From NCBI RefSeq assembly GCF_000003815.2, contig NC_049986.1:19538692-19602691 (forward strand): a DNA stretch of 64,000 nucleotides. Reading direction: 5' to 3'. Positions 34,026 to 46,000 of this stretch are shown here, in pieces. A program made the translations under genes and the position numbers. The stretch comes from Branchiostoma floridae (lineage: Eukaryota > Chordata > Leptocardii > Amphioxiformes > Branchiostomatidae). The notes below the pieces were generated by a model. The model was not told the origin of the DNA and did not search any database. It saw nothing but the letters and a program-made list of their open reading frames with translations. Every line of letters begins with the position of its first letter. The stretch's first letter is position 1.

Positions 34026-37000
34026 TCAGTTCTCTTGTTTCAGCACCAGTTTCTCCAGTTGTCTCATGGGAGCCTCTGCCATCATGCTCACAATGTAAGC
34101 CACGGCATAGGAGAACACCACATGCCCCACAAAATAGTACGTCTGGAAAATCACAGAAAATGGATTTAAAAACAGCACACAATACAAAAATTACATCTAC
34201 TTTAACCTCCACCAGGCCTTCCTATGGGGGTACAGGGATCGTAGAATATGTTCTCATGTTCCCCCCATGCCCCCTCCTGCCAACACTGCTCTGACTTGGG
34301 AAAAGGGAGGATACACACAGGATATCTCCTCTTCTGCTGGGCATGTTTCTCCTGTGTTTCCCCAGTGCTAATTGTCTATTGAATTGAGCTTTGGATGTGT
34401 TATAATCAAAAATGTGTAGGTACATATAATATACTTCTAGTGACGCAGTGATGGCTGTCACTCGAAATGTCCGGAAGTAAATCTCCATTTTTATCCAGTT
34501 GTAGAGATTAAATTGCATTTTAATATTGATTACCTGGATGTCTAACCTTCATAATCATGCTGTATTGTATGGATGAAAACAAAAAAAAATATTTAAGCCT
34601 TAGCCTTGCCCCTAGTGATTTACCCACCACTGTCTGTGTAATGCACAGGAGTCTCTCTCTGGTCCTGGTAGGTGTGTAGGTATGCAAGAAAAGGTAAATT
34701 TAAGCCTTAGCCATGCTTCTTATAATCTCCAAGCAGATGCTAAAATGATATTACCAAACCGGCCAAGGGGTGTAGTCAGCCAAAAGGTAGCGAAACACAC
34801 TCCTAAGCCAACTTCACTCCTCTGCCAGCTTTTAATACTATCTTATGCTACCGTACAATCTGCTTGGAGATTAGCCCCTAGTGATTTACCCACCAGCTCT
34901 ATGTCTGTGTAGTGTACAGGAGTCTCTCTCTGGTCCTGATAGGCGATGAAGATGACCATGGGGTGCACCAGGTAGGCACAGTAGGTCAGTCTGCTCAGGG
35001 GGATCCACGCTTTCCAGGACAGGATGGTGTTGATTATACCTGAGGCACACAGTTCACCATCATCATCATCTTCATAAGGCCACACCAATTTTAACTGTTG
35101 GTTCTCGGATTTTCAAAAATAATGCAATATTGAAATATCTACCTATTGCAATGAAATGTCTTATTATAATCTTTATAGAATTTGAAAATTTTGACCTTAA
35201 CATAAAGAAATCTGCTTGTTTTCCAGACAAAATTTGCTTTCCAAAACAAAGAACAGTACTAAGAAAAACAGAAGTCATGTATATCCATTTCAATTTTTCC
35301 AACATAATTGAAAAATGAACACAAAATGATTACAAAACAGTCACTGATCTACTTTCCTGAATATCACATTTTAATTCAGTAACACGTATCATCATCATAC
35401 AATTAGATGCAACAAAAATGCCTGAAAACTCCTCATTCCTCTCACCTCCATAGCCATTAACACAGGCAAACACAACCCAGGCCAGCGCCACTCCCCAGGC
35501 TGTGCGATGCACTGTGAGGTACATGACAGCCACAGGTCGGCTCAGTACCACACCCTCTGTCAGATGGTTGTACAGTCCGTACACGACACCCAGGCCAATT
35601 CCTGTAGCAGCTAGCCAGCCTAGTAAAGCTACAGCCTGTATAAGAAAAACAGATTTTAAACATTTTCATTCATCAGTTTGGTTGTCGCAGCTGTGACAGG
35701 TACAGGGTGGCCACAGGTTTGCTCAGAACCACACCCTGGGTCAGATGGTTGTACAGTCCATACACTAACACACAGGCACATTCCTGTAGCAGCCAGCCAG
35801 CCTAGCAGGGCTACTGCCTGTGTGAAGTACAACGGTTCTGCAGTCTGCAGCCTGCCAGCGAAACTAATGCCCATCAAAATGCGGAAAAATGACATTCTGG
35901 AGGGTCAAGATTTCAAAATTTTCCACTTCCCTGCCATGCCTCGCACCTTCCATAGGCACTCAAAATGCTGGAAATATGTTGGAGGTAACACCCTCAAAGA
36001 CTGAAACTGAAACACTTGGGTATTTTTTCACAGAAGTTGCCATTAAACTAGCTCAGAAACTGTAGATTATACTACTAGATACCTTGTGCATGCGGACCTG
36101 TCCCCTGGTCCTGTAGAGGAAATATCCCAGTATGGTGCCGACCAGGTACGGTCCAATCCTGCAGTACGGCTTCTGGTAGTACAGGTTCATCGCATCTGGG
36201 TTCTGTCTGGAAGTAGGAATAATGAAGGTTAGACATCCAGATACAAAAATACGCCAAAAAGCAGCTACTAGGCAACTAGATATGCTTTTGGAAACGGTAA
36301 GACGTTTCAGACAGCATCTGATTCACTATCTTTCATCATCACCACTGAAAAGATCAGGAAGAAACAGGTTCAATGAATTCAAAAGAGTTTTCTATTGTCC
36401 AATAACGTGAGACAAAGTCATTAGTCTGAAGACAATTTGTGGATTCCAATATGAAAGATAGGTAAGACAAAGTCAGGACAAAGTTGATGCAACTGAGTCA
36501 ATTAGCTCCAGGACCTGTTGTTTGAGTTGGGTTTCGAAAGCAATGATTTATTATGAAGGGTGTACACTAAGATCTTGGCACAATCTGAAAAGAAAAAGCT
36601 ACTAGAAATAAAATGCTTCATAACATTTCATCTTCCAAAGGTCTTCCAAAGGCCTGCAAATATACCAAATATCAAAACAGTCCATCCAGGTGTTCTCAAA
36701 TTATCTTGCGCAAAAACATCATTCAGACATACACGTACATTAGTCATTACAAGACAAAATTAGTTATATCCTAAGGCTTACAGTATTCAAATTGGCAAAA
36801 TTAATACTTTAGAGAGTAATTTTTTATCTACTACCAGCAAGTGTTGTTAAAACCTTGTAACTTTCTCATGTACTTAAAGCACTCTACCACCGGTATGCTA
36901 AGAATTTTTAAAAAACTAAAAAGTAAAAAGTTGCACCTTACCCCGGTGATGACATGGAAGGTTGGAGGTTGTAGTGTATGGCCAGGCCGATCGTCGCTCC

Positions 37001-40000
37001 AAAACTGGCCTGCAGCAAAACCGCCTGGGTGATCATGCCCACCAGGAAATACCTGGGAAAGAAAATAGATAAAGTTAAAGTTATCCCCCTGGTCCTTCCC
37101 ACACCAGATGTTGCAAAGGGTGGGGCCCATGCACTGAGCACTACAACGATATCTAATTATAGTTCCTGCACAGGCCAACTTTTTGTTGTTGTTGTTGGCA
37201 TCCATTTGTAGTGTCTCAGAAGACAATGGTAGGCAGACAGGGTGGGTTAGGTGAGTCTGCCTGACCTGCACATGATTTTTTAAGGTGAAGGATGGGCAAG
37301 CACTTCGAATATTCCTTCTCCACCCTGGTGTCTACTGGTACACTAAGTCCCACAAGAACAAGAACTGCATGCCACCTGTAAGACGGCCCCAGCAGATGCA
37401 GGTTTGTTATTTGGAGTTTCCGTCTTCTAGGAGGACTTCTGACCAATGATGCAAGGGGTTCCTCCTATGGTGCCTGATTCGTGTATAGCGGGTGTGCCAT
37501 GCCCGAACATGCGCCTAAGGCAGCCTGTCTAAATAAAGCTTAAAGTGGCCCTTCCACTGGTCAGGTCCCTAGAAGCTTGTTGTATACTTCATACCCCAAT
37601 CAAGTCAGTTAGTCCAACTTGCCTACGCTTGATGCTTCTGTTACTGCAGTGAGCTTGAGGGGTGTGGTCCATATGGCCTTGTACTGTAGCCTGGGTACCA
37701 TCCGGAAAGTAGTTCGCTCCGACGTTCATTATATACTATATACAGTCGCTTCTAGCTCTGACATTCATTATACACTATATACAGTCGCTTCTCTGTGTTT
37801 CCGTCTGGGAACGCAGACCATCTCAACGTCTGGAATCGTCCAAATTTTGGACGCAGACGCTGATTGGTCCCCAAATAGGAGCGAATTATGGAATGGGTTC
37901 AAATGATCGTTCGAACCGGTGTTCCAACACCGGAAAAGCCTCACGTCCCCTTGCTTGCGCATGTGGGCGCCGGCCTGTTGTCATCGAACGAGTGCTCTAG
38001 AACCCATTCCTTGATTCGCTCATCAACTGGCGTCACCACCAAACGGTTTGAATGCGCACGTCTCCAGACGGATAGCAGAAGTGAACATAGGAGCGAACTA
38101 CTATCCGGATGGTACCCAGGCTAGTTGTACTGAGCAAGCTCATAAAATAAAAATTAATTGGTGACCTTACCTGAATGTTAGCCAGATGAGAGGCACACTG
38201 ATGACAAAGAACTGCATGTCGTTAGCCAGGTACCAGGTCCAGCCCATGCACTGAAACGGGAATGTTGAAAGAGTAAATGCCGCAAAAATATGCCAAATAG
38301 CAAAAATGAATGTACCTGACAAAAGGTAATGAACATTCTGACCGTTTCCAACATCAGATCCAGTTGCTTGAGTAACAGTTCTTAGCATATCTAAAATATA
38401 TTCTCTACCTAGATGTCTAACCTTCATAGACAATACACCCTGACAGCGCAAAACTTTTCCACTGGGTATAAAGAAGATGAGTTACCCTGGTAATAAGCGG
38501 TATTATAGCAAATATTTGCAGAGAGTACAATAGAGACTCAGGAGCTATAATATGGCTAAATACCAGGCTAGCCTGCCTGCGTATTAAGCCAGGGACTGGC
38601 CCCTTGCTCCTCTCCATCAAGTACATGGTACAAGTACTTCTAGGTAAGTGCAAGCCTAAAGTTGAGTTGTGCTGCGATTATGATCTTTACAATTTCAATC
38701 AAAGGAAAAAACATACCTCTGTTCCTTTGACCATGTCCAGAAAGTTGTTGATGTAGAGGAAGTTGTACCACCAGTTGTTGGTGCAGCCCGGGTCAGGTGT
38801 GTTGGTGGCAGCGGGACCAGTCATGATGTAAGGGTACACCCACATATACAGCATCAATGTAAACGCATACACTGGAGTCAACCTGGAAGGTAGCAATGGC
38901 ATGTTATTATGTAGTAAGCACACTTAACATGGGAGTACAGAAATTGGGAATGGAATGGAACAAAATAGGAATGAAACAGAACGAAATACGAAGCAAATTG
39001 AAATAAAAAGTAAGGACTAACTTAAGGCTTCTCCCAAGATGGGAACACTGGAAATGATTTGTGATGGTAACTGATGGCTTTGGAAATCTGATAGGTGATG
39101 TGCTATTATATAATAGATAAATGAACTGCAGTGTCAGTTGCCTCGCCTAGAGAACACTTCTATCACAGTCCCAAAATCCGCCACCCCCTAAACAAAACCT
39201 CTGCATGGAGAATAGCCCAATGAGCCCACAAAGAGATTCTGTTACAGTATTAGTAACAGTTATTGCAGCAGCAAGTCATGTATGCACACTATCCCCACCT
39301 CCAGTAGCGGTGCACATACAGCAGCCGGTAGGGAAACCTGCGCTCCTCTCTCCTGTACTTATCCATGCAAGGCCCATTTACAGTTATAATTGTCTAGTTC
39401 GTTACTGAGACTGGGAGCATTGAAGAGACAGGAGCCCTGGGGTGGCGGTCGCAAGTTTAATGTTTACCGTTTTCAGTTGTGTACAAGGAATACAAGGAAA
39501 CCCGCCAAAAACTAGAAGGAAACCGCCAACACCCAGGGCCAAGAGGAGAAATAGGTGTAGGGGGGGACACTATTTTGCAAAAATGCAGTTTTTGATGAAA
39601 TACGCCCCTAGAAATATGGAGACGGTCCATCTGGATATGAAAATGTAAAAATTTTGTAAATCTTTGATTGCTAACCCCCCTGTACATACCCCCTGAAGTT
39701 TTTAAGTTGATAATGTACTTAACTAGCATAATGCTATATTACTAAACACGCTTACTGCCTTATAAATTGTACTTTGGCATCATTGGCAGAATATTTGACT
39801 TCAGGAGAGATCATTGTGGATATCTGAACCTTTAAATGTATTTCCCATGCAAATATGGACTATTCCAAATCACCCCCATGGCAAAAATGGACTGATCCAA
39901 ACTCAAAATTGGACGAAACGGGCTACAGGTATATTATATTATAGTCTGGAGTCATTTCTACCAATTTTTACACTCAATCGCACAGAGGCAGTTAGCCTTG

Positions 40001-43000
40001 TAGGATTTTAAAACGCCAGTGGTACTCAAATACTCTGCAAAACAGATTTCTTTGTAGCGAAATGGACCATTGTTTTGAGTATCACAAGTTTTCACATACT
40101 GAATCAGGTCCAGGTTCAGGTCCGGACCTCTGGACCTGAACCAGACCTGCATGAACCTGAATTTTCTGTACCGTTTACCCACCCCTATTAGGCACCCCTG
40201 TAGCTACATGTACATGTAACTTATGTTTTATCCTATCAAGAAATAAATACTTATGCATGTAGGTGGGGGAAAGTTGTGTTCCAACTGAAAAATTTTGCGC
40301 ACTGCGCTACCTGGATTTAGAATTACGACTTACGTTGCGCCAACCAAAATGCATTTTCAAGTGTGCAAGTGGGTATTTCGAGCACTGTTGCTGCAGGTTA
40401 AGGATGCAGCCTTTGGGTTTATCTCTGAGGAAATGTTCCAACAGACAAAGAAAGAAGAAGTCTGTAGTGCCATTGTCCAAGTGGTAACCACAATTACCAA
40501 TCTGAAGTTACAAGGGTACTGAAAAAGAGAATAGAACCTGGATCGTTTAGACAGTACAGTAGAGAAGGCAGGAAAGGAGGCAGGATACCAGAGATTCTAA
40601 TAGTTTGGAAGAGAAATGAAGAGGAGCTTAAGAAGCAAGGACTGAATGAGAAAGAGATTGCAAACATTGCTGTTGATTGGTAGAGAGACATATACTTACT
40701 AGTACAAACCATGTACTAGTACACGCCATCAATGAGTGTAAATTTGACTATGGTTCTTTTGATTCTGTTGTAAATAGATGTACCAATAAAACATTGTTGA
40801 AATTCAGTATCGCAGCAATTCGTAGGCATCTTGCTTACAATGAGAGATATCAGGGCTCGAAATACTACCTGCTTATGCAGGTTAGTGCAGGTACAATTGG
40901 AGCTGTGTAGGTATTTCTGGTGTCTACCTGCACCTAACCTTCACTGGTCCATGTACTGGGTATATACAGGTTAGTGCAGTTAAAATTTTTCTGGTGTCTA
41001 CCTGCATCTAGCCTGCACTGGTCCATGTACTGGGTATATACAGGTTAGCGCAGGTAAAATTGGAGCTGTGCAGGTATTTTTGATGTCTACCTGCACCTAA
41101 CCTGCACTGGTCCAAATACCTGTTTTTATACATCTAAGGGCAGATGATGTAGGTGTACTTGGATTGTTATTAGCATTGAATGTTACCACTACCACCTATA
41201 TTAAGTAATATTCTGTAGAAAAGAAAAAATAGCAATGGTTCCTGAACAATTTAGTAAGAGCTATACTTCCAAAATTCAGAGTGGTACAGGTAAAATTTGA
41301 CTGGTGCAGGCTATTTTCAAGGTGCAGGTATGCAGAAAAGGTATTTCGAGCCTTAGATATATTATGTACATGTACAAGAGAGCTTAGTAGTAGAGAGAAC
41401 AGTCAACTGTTGCTTTTCTGTACATATTTCACGACACATAAATTGTATACAAAAACACTGGTTTTAAGCTTGGCAAAAAACTGTGTTTTTGTAACCTTGA
41501 AACAATGTTTCTTTTTTAAGTTGCCCAATTCCGTGGCATCGAGTTTCTGAAAATTTTATCAATATTCTTGTGACACTCTGAAGTTGATTTAAGTGCTCTT
41601 TATTATTCTCAGCACTTGTCGAATTACTGCCCTATCGTGACTTCTGTGTTTTTGGCAAAATAATGGAAATTCGTCCCAATACTTGCTGCCCTGTTGTCAT
41701 GGCAACCAAGAATATTAAGCCAAAACTTGATAGAAAGGTATCTTGGAGTGTAATGTATCATTTAATTACACAAAATGTGCAAAAAGAACTGAAGTAATGC
41801 AGTCAGTGCTTGCAGACCTAAGCATCGTCACACAAGTACATGGCGAGGGGGGTATCCAAACTTCAGGGGGTATGTACAGGGGGGTTAGAGTTTTACAATT
41901 GCCTAATTTTTGTGATTTCTGTGTTTAGATAGATCATCTCCATATTTTAGGATGCGTATTTCAAAAAGTTTGTACTAATGTCCCCCCCTAATAGGTGGCA
42001 GATATGCGCAATCGGTTCAACGGAGGCGATAAGAGCGGACACCCCATGCAGTAAATCACTGCATCACTGAGAGCTAGAAGCTCCACATCCAGTCACGAGG
42101 TAGCACAGGACTGAACCATCCCAGGTGTGGGGGTGCATCTCATACAATTACACAGGATGTCCGCTCATCCTATTACAATTTCTAGCAGGTATTTCAGTAT
42201 GGTATCCTTACCTCCAGTAGCGGTGCACATACAGCAGCCAGTAGGGGAACCTGCGCCCCTCCCTCCGGTACTTATTCAGCTGGAGAAGCATCAGGTACGA
42301 CATCAGGACTCCACTGTATGGACAACATAGGAAAGGAAAAGAAGTTGTGAAATGACAATGGGACCAAAAGAGGGCTAATCAGAACCAAGATTTGGTGGTT
42401 ACAGTAGAGTCAAGCTAGTAGTCAAAACTCAAGAGTATGACCCAAGTGTAGTCAAGAGTATGACCCAAGTGTCATATGACAAGTTATCATCCAGTCCAGA
42501 ACACCAGTAGTGTATTGAATGTTATCATGGCCCAGGTTTGACATAAAGATAATGTATCTCAGCCCTTACCTGAGGAAAAAGAAGGAGTCCACAGACAGGA
42601 ATCCATTCAGGATCGGCTCAAAGCTGAAGCGTTTCATGATGCTAAGCCCATATAAGGGGTTGTCTGAAGAACAAACAAAAATGCATCAAGGCATTAGTAC
42701 AAATTTTCCAACAGATTTCGTGATGGTTTTCATGTTGGTCAGTTCAGCATTATCAAGAAAAATCTAAAATATCAACATTTATTGATGAAATTATGTGAAA
42801 TAATGTTGATATCATATGTAATGTGAATGATTACGAACAGCACCCTGTACATCTGTGGCCAGATACTTGAAATGTAAAAATTGTGAAGTGACTTTCTGTT
42901 CTTAGATCATTTTCATGGTTTTGTGGTGACCTCTCAGCCATGACTTCATAACACACCATGAACATGTGTTTCCAACTCATTTCTACTGCACAGCACTGTT

Positions 43001-46000
43001 TCACTGTAAACTTAAAACACTGAAAAAAACTTGGGGGTCTTTCCCATTCTTCTGAAGCCCCTGCAACAGTAAGTGTTACAATAAGCAAACCATGGCATGA
43101 AACCTCACCTAGACAGTATATAATGAAAGCAGAGGTGTGACCCAGGATGACTCATGAAGGTAACATATTCAAACTCTGCTTAAATGTAGCCTGTTTAAAT
43201 GTAGCCTGGATACCAGACCCCAGCCCGATCTAAAAAATATCTATCAATAAATATTTTGTGATCGGGCTGTGGGTTCTTGTATCCTGAGGCTAGTTTGTAT
43301 GTTGCCCAGATCAAGTGACAGAACACAACATGGGAAACCTCACCTACATAGTATTAATGAAAACGTAGGTGTATCTCAGGATGACCCAGGTCATGTAAGT
43401 TCAGAGTTGTCAAAGAATGGTTCTTGCCACTCAAAGGCTTCTCAAGCTTACACCTTTATGTCATGAGTATCAATCTCATTTTCTTACTTGATGTAAGTGA
43501 GAAACCTCACCTAAATAGTAGACAATGAACCCGAAGGTGTGACCCAGGATGACCCATGTCATGCTGATGAAGCGGATCCCGTGCAGACACCCCAGACTAT
43601 CGGCCGACTCTCGCGTCGACAGGAGCTTCCTGGTGTTGGTGCGCACAGAGAAGGCCAGCAGGAGCTTACACAATGGTCCTGATAAATAAACAAACAAACA
43701 AACAATGAAAAAACAATAATGATGGATCATGGATGGCTTATCTAAGGTAAAATTACTTGCAGCAAATGGCTGAATTGTGTTACTTTTTGTGGTTTGCATG
43801 GAGAAGGCCAGCAGGAACTTACGCAATGGTCCTGTCAAGTAATACAAACAAACAAGTCATGTTTTGTAGTTTGGATGGAGATGGCCAGGAGAAGTTTACA
43901 CAAAGGTCCTGTCAAACAAATTATCAATTAGAATCAGAATTAGAAATTATCAAACAAATAATTAAAGGTTAGATTATTACTTTCTTTAAATCAGCTATAC
44001 TTATCTTTTCTTCCTGAGTTAAATGTAACTACTTAATATGTTTTATCTTGTGAAGACATTGATACAAAATGTTATGCATGTATGATGTAGGTGGGGATAA
44101 AGCGATGTTCCAACTGCAAAACTTCAGGTTGCGCACTGCGCTACCTAGGTTTGAAATTAAGTTGCACCAAGCAAAATGTGGTTGCATTTGCAAAATGTGC
44201 AAATGGCTATTTGGAGCACTGCTTTAAGAAAATACCGGACTACTTAAGTATCAAAATGAAAGCTCATCTGTGTTGGTAGATTCCATATTGAAAAAAGTTA
44301 AAACTTTGTTCCAACACTAAAAGAAACTCACCATAAATTTTCGGCCGAACACTACGACCTTCTTCAAATGAAATGACTCGCTGCACTAATCCGGAAGTAG
44401 TCGTCGGCAGGTTTCGCCTTCCCGCCATTTATGATTCGCTGCTACCTGACGTCATCCGACGACTTCCGGATAAGTGCAGCGAGTCATTTCATCTGAAGAA
44501 GGTCGGAGTGTTCGGCCGAAAATTTATGGTGAGTTTCTTTTAGTGTTGGAACACAGTTTAAACTTTTTTCAATAATATTGGACTACTTAAGTGTACTCAC
44601 TTTCCTGTGGAGGAGACACGATCACCTTCTCAGCCTGCCTCACCGCTGAGACATCGTTGATTAGCGGAGTCGTCTCGTTAACTGCCCCATTTGCATACTC
44701 GCTGCTGATTGGCTGGTGGACCTTCCAGATTGGCGGAGATGCTGGGTTGGACTTGAAGACGTCGTAGAGCGTTCCGACGGCCATGAGGGCAACAATGATG
44801 CTCAAGATGCAGCTGGAAATATGGGTGGAGACATTTGGAGATTGGAAAATGTGTGTTTCTGTGTGTGTGTGTGTGATGGAGAATGTGACGTGTCACATAT
44901 CATTGTCAAGGGACACACACATACATAATCTCTCTCTAACACACACATAGACTCACACACACACACACATGCACACACAAATAACACACATATGTACACA
45001 CCCTCTCCCTCACACACGTACATGTGTACACACACACAAACTCTCACACAAGAAGTGCACACACAAACACGAATACATACACACAAACTCTCTCTCTTAC
45101 ACAGTGTCACACAGACTCACACACACACACACACACGACTTGCACACACATACCCTGACACACACACTAATACGTATACACTGTGAACCTTGCTGTCCCT
45201 ATACTCACATGGCAGCCATTGTAGTCCTGGGTAGTTTGTTTCCAACTTGCAGACTTTTTGCATCCACCACTGTGATACCCTCTCGTAGCAACAGCCTCAT
45301 CAAGATACCTGAGAGATATCCACAAAATGATATCAACCCATGGAGTCAAAAACCCTATGCTCATAAACTAAAAAGCTCATTGACTTGTAGGCAAAAGCTC
45401 GAATTTGCAAAGAAAATTATTCCTATCATGCTTTGATCTTGCCACACAAGAGAACCCGTCTTTTCTCAGTCACAAGTGAAAATTCATGAGTCAGTGAGTC
45501 ATTATTATCCCATATCGATAAATCATTTATCATAAATTGGTTCATTAGTGTCCTTTTTCGATTCAACTATTCACCATCATCAAGCATTGTTCCAGTAAAG
45601 CTACTTTACCTTTATCCGTGAGGTAACCTACATCGTTGCTCAGTATTTAGAAATACCAACTCGACAGACAGTGGTTTCAAACTGCAATATTTTGAATAGT
45701 CACTTGAAACCACAGTTCGTCAACTTGATCTGTTTTTAATACAACGGATATAGGCTACCCTGCAAATAGAGGTGAACTAGCTTTATATAAATAATTGCAT
45801 ATCACACAGAATTTTGACACTGATCATGATGTGCACAGTGGAATCATTACTTACTGCCATCTAACCATTCAATCACATCATCTCTGGTGCAGGTGTCAGG
45901 CACACAAACTCCCAGGTGCACAAAGAGCAGCGGCTGCAAGTTGGCATTTACATTGATTGAACAAGCAATGTACAAATCACATTTAAACATCATAATTGTG

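Noticed and set aside
37619-37906. Small protein gene between gene B exons
   Set aside because: The frame lies inside a MITE with clear inverted ends and has no splice or family support.
40295-40700. Possible protein fragment (KKEEVCSAIVQVVTTITNL and following)
   Set aside because: Short, interrupted by a stop, no motif recognised, and it starts within a repeat also found at 44.1 kb. Kept only as a note under that repeat.
44802-45186. His/Thr-rich or Cys/Val-rich frames
   Set aside because: Produced by the CA microsatellite between gene B exons 4 and 5.
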